Source: G965214625 sp965214625
GTDB taxonomy: Bacteria > Pseudomonadota > Gammaproteobacteria > Arenicellales > Poriferihabitantaceae
Length of the DNA: 64,000 nucleotides
Assembly (NCBI GenBank): GCA_965214625.1
Contig: OZ243962.1
Span: 558,001 to 622,000, forward strand
Direction of reading: 5' to 3'
In this document: positions 17,204-26,157 of the stretch, piece by piece
How the letters are laid out: each line of letters opens with the position of its first letter
Numbering within the stretch: position 1 is the first letter of the stretch
Program-made: the position numbers and the translations under genes
The notes under the pieces: generated by a model
What the model saw: only the letters and a program-made list of their open reading frames with translations
What the model was told of the DNA's origin: nothing
The model's database searches: none

Positions 17204-18043
17204 CTAGTTGTCCATTTGGTGCCAAAACGGTGTTCCGATCGTCGGGGTGCTCGGTGCAGCGGTTTGGCGCTCCGGCATCGTGCCCGCAACATAAGCGGTC
17301 CGACCCGCGCTGATGGCAGCACCAAATGCGGTGGCCATCGAAACCGGATCGATGGCCTTGGCAACCGCAGTATTCAACATCACGGCATCGTACCCCAACT
17401 CCATGACCTGACAGGCATGGGAGGGCTTGCCGATCCCGGCATCGACAATCAACAGGGTCTCAGGCAGACGGGCCCGAATGGTCTCCAGGGCATAAGGATT
17501 CATGACCCCCCGTCCGGTTCCAATGGGAGCGGCCCAAGGCATCACCACTTCACAGCCCGCCTCCCTTAATCGCTGGCACAAGACCAGGTCATCGGTACAG
17601 TAAGGGAACACTTTAAACCCATCATCGACCAAGCTTCTGGCCGCCTCCAACAAACCGACCGGGTCCGGTTGCAGGTTATAATCATCACCAATCACTTCGA
17701 GTTTGATCCAGTCAGTCTGAAACAACTCTCGACTCATTTTCGCCAGCGTCACCGCCTCGGCCGCCGAATGACAACCTGCCGTATTGGGCAGCAGCTTCAA
17801 ATCCAGTTCCCTGAGCAAATTCCAGAACGCATTACCGCTATTTTGTTCCGGAGACTGACGTCGCAAGGAAACGGTAACCACCTGCGCACCGGACACCCTG
17901 ATCGCCTGTTGCATCATGTCCGGCGACGGAAACAGGGCACTGCCGATGAAAAGCCGGCTGTGCAGTCGTTCCCCGTACACTATCCAGCCATCGTCTGTGT
18001 TAACCGGCCTCTTTTCAGTGAGCGATGCTGGTACGTCGGTCAT
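17204..18043 (-). CDS. thiG: Thiazole synthase
   Basis: A 279-aa ThiG, which condenses deoxyxylulose phosphate, dehydroglycine and the sulfur of ThiS-thiocarboxylate into thiazole phosphate. The Schiff-base lysine is Lys114 in WIKLEVIGD. Other markers are LPNTAGCHSA, the loop AAPIGTGRG and VDAGIGKPS. The first 20 residues and the last 20 extend past the usual core of about 255 aa. It lies 8 bp after thiS, and ThiS-ThiG interaction is known for the family. Confidence 0.96.
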   Translation of the reverse strand: MTDVPASLTEKRPVNTDDGWIVYGERLHSRLFIGSALFPSPDMMQQAIRVSGAQVVTVSLRRQSPEQNSGNAFWNLLRELDLKLLPNTAGCHSAAEAVTLAKMSRELFQTDWIKLEVIGDDYNLQPDPVGLLEAARSLVDDGFKVFPYCTDDLVLCQRLREAGCEVVMPWAAPIGTGRGVMNPYALETIRARLPETLLIVDAGIGKPSHACQVMELGYDAVMLNTAVAKAIDPVSMATAFGAAISAGRTAYVAGTMPERQTAAPSTPTIGTPFWHQMDN

Positions 18044-18051
18044 TGGCTTTC

Positions 18052-18273
18052 TTATCCGCCGGTGATCGGTTGTAGTACGTCAACCTGGTCCTTGTCTTGC
18101 AACTGGAGAAGCGGGTATTGCTCCTTTGGCACGAAGGTCTTGTTCACCGCAACGGCAAACAGCGAGGTCTCAGGATCGTAGCCAAGTTGTCTGAGCAAAT
18201 CATCCAGTGTAGACAGCGCTGCCAGGGTGGTCATCTGATTATTGACACTCACGTTCAATCGGTCGTTTCGCAT
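18052..18273 (-). CDS. thiS: Thiamin biosynthesis sulfur carrier ThiS
   Basis: A 73-aa ubiquitin-fold carrier ending in the required Gly-Gly (QPITGG), which is adenylated and thiocarboxylated before donating sulfur to ThiG. VAVNKTFVPKEQY is the conserved beta-grasp segment. Its ATG overlaps the thiO stop (TAATG), which indicates translational coupling. The activating enzyme ThiF is not in this window. Confidence 0.95.
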   Translation of the reverse strand: MRNDRLNVSVNNQMTTLAALSTLDDLLRQLGYDPETSLFAVAVNKTFVPKEQYPLLQLQDKDQVDVLQPITGG

Positions 18274-19343
18274 TATTCATCAATCGTAAAAATCGAAGGA
18301 AACATCATCTCCTCTTGTCTGCCCGTGATAAAGTGATCCAAGTCCTGAAGCAACGCAGGTGCAAACAGATAACCATGTCGGAACAGGCCGTTGATGGCTA
18401 TTCGGTGCCTGTGAACCCGGATGGCCGGCAGATTATCACGAAACGCGGGGCGACACCCGACTTCCATATGGGTAATATGCGCTTCTGCAAACCCCGGATG
18501 CAAGCTGTATACGGCCGACAGCAACTCCAAACCGGATCGCACGGTGATCGGGTGATCCGCATCACTTTCAATCTGCGTGGCACCGATGACAAAACGATGA
18601 TGGTCCTTGGGTGCAATATACAGTGGATAACGAGGATGCATCAATCGTACGGGACGACTGATACCGACCTCGGGGGCATACACCCGGATGACCTCTCCCC
18701 GTACTCCCCGTAATCCCGGCAAGTGATCCTTGGCACCCATCCCCCGACAATCGAATATCCAGTCAAACGCCGCATGACGATCCAGTGTGTCAATCGACTG
18801 TATTTCTCGACACTCATGCCATGTCAGGTTGCGGTGGGTTAAGACGGTATTCAAGGCCGTCATGAGGGTATCGTTGCAAAGCACTCCCTCATCCGAAAAA
18901 TAGCTCGCTTGGTCAAATCGAGTGCCGATTTCGGGTTCCAGTTGCATCAGCCTTGTCCGGTCACAGATCTCAAAGACCTCTTTTCCAAGACGGGAAAGTG
19001 CCATCCGGTTAAAGTTCAACCAATCCCCTTGGTCCTGCAAATGGGATACCACCAAGGTCCCCTTGGTGGAATAATGGATCGATTGACCACTGTCCTGGAC
19101 CAGACGCTTGATGAGATTCGGCCATAATTTCAACGACACCTGACCGATATCACGCACCAGCAAATCAGTCGACACCGCTTCGGTATACGGAGCGAGCATC
19201 GCCGCAGCCACTGCGCTTGCACTGCGTCGATTGTCCCGGGTCGACCGATCAAACAGTGTGATCGTGGCTCCCTTCCGGAGAAATTGCCACGCCAACAGCT
19301 TCCCCATGAGACCCGCGCCAACAATACCGATATTCGCAGACAT
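18273..19343 (-). CDS. thiO: Glycine oxidase (ThiO)
   Basis: A 356-aa FAD-dependent DAO-family oxidase. The dinucleotide-binding motif GIVGAGLMGKLLA is at the N-terminus and the second FAD contact GLFRHGYLFAPAL near the C-terminus. ThiO oxidises glycine to the imine needed by ThiG in aerobes, so this organism makes thiazole by the oxygen-dependent route rather than with ThiH. First gene of thiO-thiS-thiG-thiE. No TPP aptamer is readable upstream of it, unlike the facing operon. Confidence 0.93.
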   Translation of the reverse strand: MSANIGIVGAGLMGKLLAWQFLRKGATITLFDRSTRDNRRSASAVAAAMLAPYTEAVSTDLLVRDIGQVSLKLWPNLIKRLVQDSGQSIHYSTKGTLVVSHLQDQGDWLNFNRMALSRLGKEVFEICDRTRLMQLEPEIGTRFDQASYFSDEGVLCNDTLMTALNTVLTHRNLTWHECREIQSIDTLDRHAAFDWIFDCRGMGAKDHLPGLRGVRGEVIRVYAPEVGISRPVRLMHPRYPLYIAPKDHHRFVIGATQIESDADHPITVRSGLELLSAVYSLHPGFAEAHITHMEVGCRPAFRDNLPAIRVHRHRIAINGLFRHGYLFAPALLQDLDHFITGRQEEMMFPSIFTIDE

Positions 19344-20212
19344 GCTAATCAGTCAGATAACCATCCAATAAGGCACTTGTCCATAAACATCTGAACAACA
19401 CCTCGTAACACATAAAACCATGTAGATACAGTGATCACTAAAAAGCACACGGAATTAATGAAGCGACTCGGTAAAGAATGTCTCTTTCGTTTGAAGGGAC
19501 ACGACTCTTCAGGATTGTCGAGCACCCTCTTAACCATCCTCTCTCAGCACTCTAACAAGGCAGAACAGTATATATCAAACACACACGGCTTAGAACACTC
19601 ACTACCAAGACGGGGGTCTCAGTTTGAGGTTTCACGCCTTACCCAATTGGAACGCGCAATGCCGGTCGGCAGCAAACTTTCTCCATTTCAAACCTGTGTT
19701 GTGTTCCTAACCACCATCAGCCATGCGCCATCTCTACCAGTAGGCTCCGATGTCCATAAGTGCCGTCTCGAGGACTCCGACTTTCCACCCAAGCATCCCA
19801 CAAGATGTCTGTCCTCTTGTCACCGAAAGCGGTGTATGCGCATGAGAAGACCGAACCATGCTATGTCAAGAATCGCACCAAGAAACGGCAGGAAAACTTG
19901 TATGATTTCGCATGGACTTTTCTGTTGCATTACAGAAAAGATGTTCCGCATACCGCACACGGCATATCTACAATGTGTGCAGTTGTAAATAAAATCCATA
20001 TGACGGCTGCAAGCATGACGACTGTTCCTACTGCACCATCCGTTATTGGGAAGATTATCCAACAGTGCTTTTACCGGAGGGGACAATCCACAAAAATGAA
20101 ACCCGTGTTTTTCCACCGATGTAGCGGAATAAACGAACTATCGAAAATACCGCTGAAAACCATTGATATTTTGCAATATGATTGCAAATACTGCTATCAT
20201 AAATTCTGTGTA
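19344..20212. other. Long stretch without a recognisable gene
   Basis: About 870 bp between thiO and hicA. Two overlapping plus-strand frames (19431-19988 and the 5' part of the frame that ends in hicA) translate to low-complexity, Cys/His/Arg-rich sequence unlike any family I know, and look like chance frames. The 3' end offers TTGCAA at 20171-20176 and TATCAT at 20195-20200 (18-base spacer), a possible hicA promoter. Confidence 0.4.
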
Positions 20213-20473
20213 ATTGAACAGAACAGCAGGCGCTGGAAAACGCTAGCCGCTGTATTTGCCAACCCTGTCCAGTCGAATATCGAGTGGACCGCGGTCGAAG
20301 GTTTGTTACTGGCTGTAGGGGCAAATTTGATCGAGGGCCGAGGACCACAGGTACGATTCGAGAAAGGCGATCAAGTGGTGGCGTTTCACCGTCCGCATCC
20401 TGCCACCGGAGCGAAGCGCTACCAGGCAAGAGATGCGCGTATATTCCTAAAACGAATCGGAGTGACACCATGA
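20213..20473 (+). CDS. hicA: HicA-type mRNA interferase toxin, start uncertain
   Basis: The translated core from about residue 5 on (RRWKTLAAVFANPV, then WTAVEGLLLAVGANLIEGRG and VVAFHRPHPATGAK) matches HicA toxins of the longer variety, with the conserved His in FHRPHP. HicA cleaves mRNA and is held by HicB. The family's first residues align here with IEQNSRRW, but this frame has no ATG, GTG or TTG at that place: the nearest are a TTG at 20171 and an ATG at 20095, and the position given is an ATT. The stop overlaps the hicB start (ATGA), the usual hicAB coupling. Either a rare start is used or the original start has been lost. Confidence 0.75.
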   Translation: MEQNSRRWKTLAAVFANPVQSNIEWTAVEGLLLAVGANLIEGRGPQVRFEKGDQVVAFHRPHPATGAKRYQARDARIFLKRIGVTP

Positions 20474-20775
20474 TGAATACCATGCGTTTTAAGGGCTATA
20501 CCGCTCGTATCGACAATGATGACGATGATCATCTGTTTTCGGGGCACATCGCCGGAATCCACGATATCGTGGGATTTCAGTCAGATACGGTGGATGGCCT
20601 CAGCAAAGCATTTCAGGAGGCTGTGAAAGATTATCTGGAAACCTGTGCCAGAATCGGGAAAAAACCCCAGAAGGCATATTCTGGACAAGTCATGTTCCAA
20701 ATCAGCCCGGAGGTTCACCGCAGAGCTGCTCTGACGGTCGCACTTGAAGGCAAGCGTCTGAACCAGTGGGGCTGA
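20470..20775 (+). CDS. hicB: HicB-family antitoxin, apparently shortened
   Basis: A 101-aa HicB protein: the RNase-H-like N-terminal half (MRFKGYTARIDND, FSGHIAGI, VDGLSKAFQEAVKDYLE) and the start of the DNA-binding tail (FQISPEVHRRAALTVALEGKRLNQW). In family members the tail continues about ten residues after LNQW to finish the second helix of the fold; here it stops at LNQWG. ATG codons at 20470 and 20473 are both usable, the first overlapping hicA. It may still neutralise HicA, while operator binding may be weakened. Both statements are inference. Confidence 0.82.
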   Translation: MMNTMRFKGYTARIDNDDDDHLFSGHIAGIHDIVGFQSDTVDGLSKAFQEAVKDYLETCARIGKKPQKAYSGQVMFQISPEVHRRAALTVALEGKRLNQWG

Positions 20776-20891
20776 GGAAACCATCAGCCGAGCAACAGCT
20801 AAGAGATGAGTTAAACTGGTGACTACCGAGCCCCACATAGGAACACCGAGAAACCGTCGTTTCCGCCATATTCGGTCGCTATTATGACCCC

Positions 20892-21977
20892 ATGAGCGAT
20901 CCCGAAATCGATAGATCACTGCTAACCAGGCAGATCAAGTCTTGGGGAGGGGAACTCGGCTTTAATCACACCGCCATTGCCGGCATCAATCTTGAAACCG
21001 CCGAAACCCGACTCAAAAAATGGCTTGAAAAGGGATTCCATGGGGAAATGCATTATATGCGATCCCATGGATCGAAACGCAGCCGACCGTCAACACTGAT
21101 TCCAGACACGGCCAGCGTGATCACGGTTCGCATGGACTACCTGAGTGTTTCCATGCGACACGCCGAGCGGGTATTGAACACGCCCGATAAAGGTTATGTT
21201 TCCCGTTATGCGCTGGGACGGGACTATCATAAGATGATCCGCCGACGCCTGCAGAGACTTGCGACATGGATCGAAACACATTATGGCAAATTTGGCTATC
21301 GGGCGTTTTGTGACAGTGCACCCGTCATGGAAAAGCCTCTGGCGGAACAATCGGGACATGGATGGATCGGCAAGCACACCAATCTGATCAACCGGAAACA
21401 GGGATCGTGGTTTTTTCTCGGCGAGCTGTACACGAATATTCCACTGATACCGGACTTGCCCACCACGGCACACTGCGGGAGTTGCCGGGACTGCATGGAT
21501 GTGTGTCCAACCAAAGCGATCGTCGAACCTTATCAGCTTGACGCTCGCCGATGTATCTCCTATCTGACCATCGAACTAAAAGGCACCATTCCGGTTGAAT
21601 TCAGAAAGCCGATGGGAAATCGAATCTATGGCTGTGATGACTGCCAACTCGCCTGTCCGTGGAATCGATACGCGAAAATCACGGCTGAACCGGATTTTCA
21701 GGCCCGTCATCGGCTCGACGATGAAAATCTGATCAATCTGTTTGACTGGGATGAAAGGACCTTCGAGAAGAAAACAGAAGGATCGGCCATTCGCCGGATT
21801 GGGCATGTTCGCTGGCTGAGAAATATTGCCGTGGCACTGGGAAACGCCTCTCCTTCCGATCAAAACATCGTCGCTCTGCACCAAAAACAGTATGACCGAT
21901 CAGAACTGGTTCGGGAACATGTTCAGTGGGCCCTGAACCGACAAATCCGTAAATTGAAAACGATCAACTCGTCATGA
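20892..21977 (+). CDS. queG: Epoxyqueuosine reductase
   Basis: A 361-aa enzyme for the last step of queuosine tRNA modification. It shows the cobalamin-binding N-terminal half (PDTASVITVRMDY, then GRDYHKMIRRRL) and two 4Fe-4S clusters, CGSCRDCMDVCPT and CDDCQLACPWN. Trp-Gly-rich GHGWIGKHTNLI precedes the first cluster as expected. Its last bases overlap the next gene by four (ATGA). Length is normal for QueG without HEAT repeats. Confidence 0.97.
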   Translation: MSDPEIDRSLLTRQIKSWGGELGFNHTAIAGINLETAETRLKKWLEKGFHGEMHYMRSHGSKRSRPSTLIPDTASVITVRMDYLSVSMRHAERVLNTPDKGYVSRYALGRDYHKMIRRRLQRLATWIETHYGKFGYRAFCDSAPVMEKPLAEQSGHGWIGKHTNLINRKQGSWFFLGELYTNIPLIPDLPTTAHCGSCRDCMDVCPTKAIVEPYQLDARRCISYLTIELKGTIPVEFRKPMGNRIYGCDDCQLACPWNRYAKITAEPDFQARHRLDDENLINLFDWDERTFEKKTEGSAIRRIGHVRWLRNIAVALGNASPSDQNIVALHQKQYDRSELVREHVQWALNRQIRKLKTINSS

Positions 21978-22630
21978 CAACCCGACTCGATCACATCGTC
22001 ATTTGTTCGCACACCCTTGCCATTGGCATTGATTATGTCAGGCAAAAGCTGGGGGTTGAGGTTCCCAAAGGAGGACAACATCACCAGATGGGAACCCACA
22101 ATTGTGTCATGCAACTGGGACACAACGTGTACTTTGAAATCATCGCCATAGACCCTGACATGACACCACCTGACCGACCCCGCTGGTTCAGTATGGACAA
22201 CGCCCACAGCAGGAAGGCAATCCAAAGAAAACCCGGGCTGATCACGTGGGTGGCCAATACCACTGATCTTGCCAAATGTGTTCAACAGTCCACCTTCCCC
22301 TACCCGCCCGGTCTTGCCATGCGTCGAGATCAGCTTCACTGGCAGGTGACCTTGCCTGCTGATGGCACTCTCCCGGCCGATGGCTTGATGCCGACACTCA
22401 TTCAATGGGGCACCTCTGCCCATCCTGCCAATCATATGCAGGATATGGGTTGTCGTCTTGAATCCTTACGTCTTTATCACCCCTATGCCCACTGGCTTGA
22501 AGGCCATCTGGCATCGATACAGGCAGACCACTTGGTCGAGATCATTGCGCTGCCGGCCAATCAGACGCCCTATCTGGAAGCTACGATTCGTTGCCCAAAA
22601 GGATTGATGACTTTATCCGGTGACAGATAA
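21974..22630 (+). CDS. VOC/glyoxalase-like domain protein
   Basis: A 218-aa protein beginning TRLDHIVICSHTLAIGIDYVRQKLGVEVPKGGQHHQMGTHN in part-conserved form: a vicinal-oxygen-chelate half-domain of the Glyoxalase_3 type, with His6 and a later Glu (YFEIIAID) as possible metal ligands. The second half is less conserved. It overlaps queG by four bases and is probably cotranscribed. Substrate unknown; proteins of this type are often left as hypothetical. Confidence 0.75.
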   Translation: MTTRLDHIVICSHTLAIGIDYVRQKLGVEVPKGGQHHQMGTHNCVMQLGHNVYFEIIAIDPDMTPPDRPRWFSMDNAHSRKAIQRKPGLITWVANTTDLAKCVQQSTFPYPPGLAMRRDQLHWQVTLPADGTLPADGLMPTLIQWGTSAHPANHMQDMGCRLESLRLYHPYAHWLEGHLASIQADHLVEIIALPANQTPYLEATIRCPKGLMTLSGDR

Positions 22631-22763
22631 ATGACATGGCATATGGCCCTCTTCACGGTGCAGCAATCCAATCGGGACGATGACACCTATAGCTGCAAAA
22701 TAACCACCGTGCCGCCTCAATGCCAACCGAATCAATGGCGGCAGGAGACTGTTTTTTACCTAA

Positions 22764-23561
22764 ATGTTGAATGTTATGAGCACAACCGACCAAAAAAGAA
22801 TCAATAAACCAGACCATTTGAACCGAACGTATATCGCACCGGAAATCGTCACCCAGAGACAACGTACCCTCGCCGCGCTCGATATAAAAACCGGGGAACA
22901 GATTCTGGACATTGGCTGCGGGACCGGGTTCCTGACCCATGAAATGGCATTGCTGGTCGGTGAACAGGGTGTTGTTGATGCCATAGACATCAGCCAGCCC
23001 ATGATTGATTACACACTAAAACGCTGTCGGACGTTACCCCAGGTCACGGCCTCTGTGGGGGATGTTTGCAACCTTTCCGCCAGTGATAAGCGCTATGATG
23101 CCGTCACCTGTACCCAGGTTCTGCTGTATGTCGAAAACACGTCACAGGCACTCCGTGAAATGTACCGTGTGTTGCAGCCTGGAGGCCGCATAGCGGTCAT
23201 TGAAACAGATTGGCGTGGCGTGGTCATGAGTGGCAACTATCCTGATCTTACCGAGAAGATCATGCGGTCTTGGGACAGGACCGCAGCCAATCCCAATCTA
23301 CCACCCAGGATACCCCATCTGCTCAAACAACAGGGGTTCGTTGCAATCAAGACAGAAGCTATCCCGCTTCTCAATACCAGCTTCTCAACAGTTTCTTTTT
23401 CCGTGAACTCCTTGGAATGGCTATGCAAGTATGCTTATAAACAAAACATGATCACGCGCGAGGAAGGACAAAAATGGATCACCGACCATGAACAGATGGG
23501 ACAGGAAGGCAGCTATTTTTTCTGTCTTAACCGTTTTTTATTTACTGCAGTCAAGTGCTGA
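22764..23561 (+). CDS. Class I SAM-dependent methyltransferase
   Basis: A 265-aa methyltransferase with motif I LDIGCGTGFLTHEMA near residues 50-63, motif II acidic VDAIDIS and the post-motif CTQVLLYVENTSQALREMYRVLQPGG typical of UbiE/Methyltransf_11 proteins. The ATG at 22764 follows directly on an in-frame TAA; a second at 22776 (MSTTDQ) is equally possible. No strong ribosome site is seen before either. It stands alone, 133 bp after the VOC gene. The methyl acceptor cannot be told. Confidence 0.85.
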   Translation: MLNVMSTTDQKRINKPDHLNRTYIAPEIVTQRQRTLAALDIKTGEQILDIGCGTGFLTHEMALLVGEQGVVDAIDISQPMIDYTLKRCRTLPQVTASVGDVCNLSASDKRYDAVTCTQVLLYVENTSQALREMYRVLQPGGRIAVIETDWRGVVMSGNYPDLTEKIMRSWDRTAANPNLPPRIPHLLKQQGFVAIKTEAIPLLNTSFSTVSFSVNSLEWLCKYAYKQNMITREEGQKWITDHEQMGQEGSYFFCLNRFLFTAVKC

Positions 23562-23659
23562 TCTGCTCACTAACGGGTTTGATATCAATCTTCACTTTGA
23601 CGTTTTTGAGTGATGTCCCACCAGATCAAGGTTCTCGTCAAAACAACCTGCCCATATCA

Positions 23660-23960
23660 ATGGGAAGGAAGCGGGGTATAGTTCCACTCGCCATGAAAGT
23701 CTGCACGACGGATTGACAGTCGGTCCATCTGTTCGTCGGTGACCTTGATCGCAGTCGGATAATCGGTGTCATCCACTTCGGATTGAATGGCCAGACCAGT
23801 TTTCGCCACCGTGGCTGCAATGAGGCTCACGATGATTTCATAGTTGATCCGCGGCCAGCCACGCCCGTATGCGGGTTCCCGAGGGGCAATGACAGACCGA
23901 GATCAACAACCCCAACTCCTCTGCCAACCGTCGCAATTCGACTTTCCTCAGCAGCCCTTA
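23660..23960 (-). pseudogene. ISAzo13-type transposase remnant, C-terminal part
   Basis: Read on the minus strand from about 23,960, one frame gives VELRRLAEELGLLISVCHCPSG, and after a break near 23,875 another frame gives INYEIIVSLIAATVAKTGL, then FHGEWNYTPLPSH and a stop near 23,662. These are the late segments of ISAzo13-family transposases. The part normally between them (SKWNKIEHR and following residues) is deleted and the frame is changed. No N-terminal half or terminal inverted repeat is found here. The N-side part of this fragment duplicates the other remnant at 25,035-25,230. Confidence 0.75.
23884..23950. repeat. 67-bp direct repeat, left copy
   Basis: Matches 25050-25116 at 64 of 67 positions by eye, in the same orientation. 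The sequence encodes the VEL-x-RLAEELGL-x-ISVCHCP stretch of an ISAzo13-type transposase on the minus strand. The two copies flank the mntA-hepT pair. Confidence 0.9.
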
Positions 23961-24121
23961 CCGTCAACCGCCGGTTTCTCAGGGCGAGGGTGATTTAAGT
24001 ACAGATCACGTATGGGACCAGGCAGGTTCGTCAGAATTTTTGCTCTGATATTGCAGATGGGGGATTGAGGCTGGCCATTCGTGCAAATGCGAGAATCCAG
24101 TGGAAAGGTTATAATATCGCA

Positions 24122-24508
24122 ATGGCTGCTATCGATGAACAATTAACCCGATTTCTCACTCGCTACCCAAATCTCAAACTGGCCATGTTATTTGGTTCCC
24201 AGGCCACCGGGCAAGCCGCTCCCGGCAGTGACATCGACTTGGGACTGTTGTTTGATACGCCGCTGTCCGGTAGTGACAAACTCGGAATTATTGAAGCGAT
24301 CGGCGCAGCATTTGGCCGTCCGGTGGATATCGTTGATTTATTTTACGCACCCGAACCGGTCACGGGGCAGGTATTCAAGGGGAAAAGATTGCTGGGCGAT
24401 AATACTGCTTATGCTGAACTGTTGACAAAACACTTGGTCAATACGGCCGATTTTCTTCCTCTTCGGGAGAGAATACTGACTGAGAGACGAAACGCATGGA
24501 CCGGGTAA
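24122..24508 (+). CDS. mntA: MntA antitoxin, minimal nucleotidyltransferase
   Basis: A 128-aa MNT-domain protein with the nucleotidyltransferase signature Gly25-Ser26 and Asp37-x-Asp39 (LFGSQATG ... GSDIDLGLLF) and a third acidic residue in VDIVDL. In type VII MntA-HepT systems this protein AMPylates a tyrosine of the HEPN toxin and so disarms it. An upstream in-frame ATG at 24065 exists, but 24122 gives the normal N-terminus. It overlaps hepT by 13 bases, the expected order and coupling. Confidence 0.88.
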   Translation: MAAIDEQLTRFLTRYPNLKLAMLFGSQATGQAAPGSDIDLGLLFDTPLSGSDKLGIIEAIGAAFGRPVDIVDLFYAPEPVTGQVFKGKRLLGDNTAYAELLTKHLVNTADFLPLRERILTERRNAWTG

Positions 24509-24933
24509 TCGTTGCGGAAAAGCTGGAGTCCCTGCGCAGGTGCATTCAAAGGATACAGGACAAAACCCCTCCCGAAATCGGAAGTTTAATATCGGAACCG
24601 GATCTGCAGGACATTCTGGTACTCAATCTGACCCGTGCAGTTCAACTCTGTGTTGACATCGGCAGTCACGTAATCGGCGCTTCCGGGGAAGCCGCTCCGG
24701 TCACAATGGGCGATGTTTTTATTACCCTCAACAAGCTCGGCGTGATTACGACGACCACCTGTGAATCAATGAAAAAAGCTGTCGGTTTCAGGAATATAGC
24801 GGTTCACAATTATGAATCCATCAACTGGGAAATCGTATTTGCCATCTGCAATAAATCGACAGCCGATTTTTGTGAATTCGTCAAGGAGATAGAGGGCAGA
24901 GACCCGGTATCTGGGAGAAACGAGAATGAATGA
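24496..24933 (+). CDS. hepT: HepT toxin, HEPN-domain ribonuclease (DUF86)
   Basis: A 145-aa HEPN protein with the defining R-x4-H-x-Y motif intact at Arg99, His104 and Tyr106 (RNIAVHNY). Arg and His form the RNase site, and Tyr106 is where the partner MntA attaches AMP in studied systems. The pair thus looks complete and functional, though both sides are occupied by decayed transposase sequence. Normal length. Confidence 0.88.
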   Translation: MDRVIVAEKLESLRRCIQRIQDKTPPEIGSLISEPDLQDILVLNLTRAVQLCVDIGSHVIGASGEAAPVTMGDVFITLNKLGVITTTTCESMKKAVGFRNIAVHNYESINWEIVFAICNKSTADFCEFVKEIEGRDPVSGRNENE

Positions 24934-25034
24934 TATTTTGCTGGTGGCTCGGGTTACCCTGATTGCCGGCGTGGCGCCGATCACGGCGCGGGCGGTCTGG
25001 CTCGAACGCCGCCAGAACTCCGATTAGTCCCAGC

Positions 25035-25230
25035 AGACCGGAGCGCCGTGGGCAATGACAGACCGAGATCGACAACCCCAACTCCTCTGCCAACCGTTGC
25101 AATTCGACTTTCTTCAACCGGTTGCGGCTGCCGTTGGAGCCGCCCCCATCGGCGGTATATCAGCAACCGCTTCGCGTCAGGATAAAGCGGATGGCCCATA
25201 TGCCGTTGCCAGCGCCGCCCAGACAAAAAA
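25035..25230 (-). pseudogene. ISAzo13-type transposase remnant, middle part
   Basis: On the minus strand one frame reads RRWQRHMGHPLYPDAKRLLI; after a one-base slip near 25,160 the next frame reads TADGGGSNGSRNRLKKVEL and then LAEELGLSISVCHCP. These are consecutive segments of ISAzo13-family transposases. The match is lost after CHCP near 25,050, where unrelated sequence begins. Nothing of the N-terminal 200 or so residues is present. Confidence 0.75.
25050..25116. repeat. 67-bp direct repeat, right copy
   Basis: Partner of 23884-23950, with three mismatches. About 1.17 kb separates the two copies, and mntA-hepT fills most of it. Confidence 0.9.
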
Positions 25231-25279
25231 GCGATTCCTGACTGAGGAGCAGGACGATTGGATTCATATTCCCGATGCG

Positions 25280-26157
25280 TCAACCGTCACTTTGCAAACT
25301 AGCAATGGGGTCCAGACATGCAGCCTGCCAGGCCGGTTGAAATCCGAAAAACAAGCCGGCCAATGCGGCAGTCCCAAATCCGCTGACTACCGATAGCGAT
25401 GAGATCGAAAAATTCCATCCCGTAAATTGACAAGTCACAAATGTAGCGACCAGGCCAAGCGCTATACCCAGCACACCTCCCACCATCGTCATAATCACAG
25501 ACTCAATCAAGAATTGACTTTGGATATCCCCGCGCCGTGCACCAAGCGCTCGGCGAATGGCAATCTCGCGCCGTCGTTCGGTAACCGAAACCAGCATGAT
25601 ATTTATAATGCCAATACCGCCGACAATCAAAGAGATGCTGACAATAGCCGCCAACAACAGTGTGAAAAGTTGCATTTGTGATTCCATCTGCATGATCAGC
25701 TGTTTTGCGCTGACAACCTGTACCCTCAAATCAGGGTCCCTGCCTTGAAAGTAACCACTGACCTCGTCGGCAACCAATTCATGACTGACATCCTTCCGGT
25801 TCCTGGCAACAATGGCATCAATGTTGGTTGTCGACACCAGTCGACTCGCGGTACTGATGGGAATGAACACCGATTCATTTGCCGCAATAGTGACGGGTAA
25901 TGCGTAGTTCTCCTCCGTATAACCCAGGGTACCAATCACGGTATACAAGTTGTCTTCCAGTTCAATGAGCGATCCTTCAATTTCGCTGGCACCCGCCTCT
26001 CGCATCGCCATTGCAATGTTGTGGCCGACCACACAAAACTGTCGGCCGATATCCAAATCAGAAATGAAACGACCTGTCTGTATCGACAGCGTATTGACCC
26101 TGGCAAACGATTCCGTGACACCCTGAATGTCTCCTTGCCCAACCCACTCAGGAGTCT
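25280..26157 (-). pseudogene. MacB-type ABC transporter permease, N-terminus lost
   Basis: The reading frame covers about 290 residues: part of the periplasmic MacB core domain (TPEWVGQGD, ISDLDIGRQ, VVGHNIAMAMR) and then the FtsX-type membrane block with GGIGIINIMLVSVTERRREIAIRRALGA and two further helices. Full permeases have about 400 residues, starting with a first membrane helix that is absent here. Upstream the frame meets a TGA at the junction with orn, and no proper start is seen (the first TTG is at 26056). The break lies within about 10 bp of the orn stop, so a deletion joined the two genes. No ATPase or fusion-protein partner is nearby. Confidence 0.8.

Noticed and set aside
19530..19600. 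Possible TPP aptamer before thiO (minus strand GCTGAGAGAGGAT)
   Set aside because: Only the CTGAGA-like block is present; the ACCC...GAACCTGATC and GTAGGGAA blocks do not follow.
19431..19988. 185-codon plus-strand frame after thiO
   Set aside because: Low-complexity composition, no domain, no ribosome site, and an equally long frame overlaps it out of phase.
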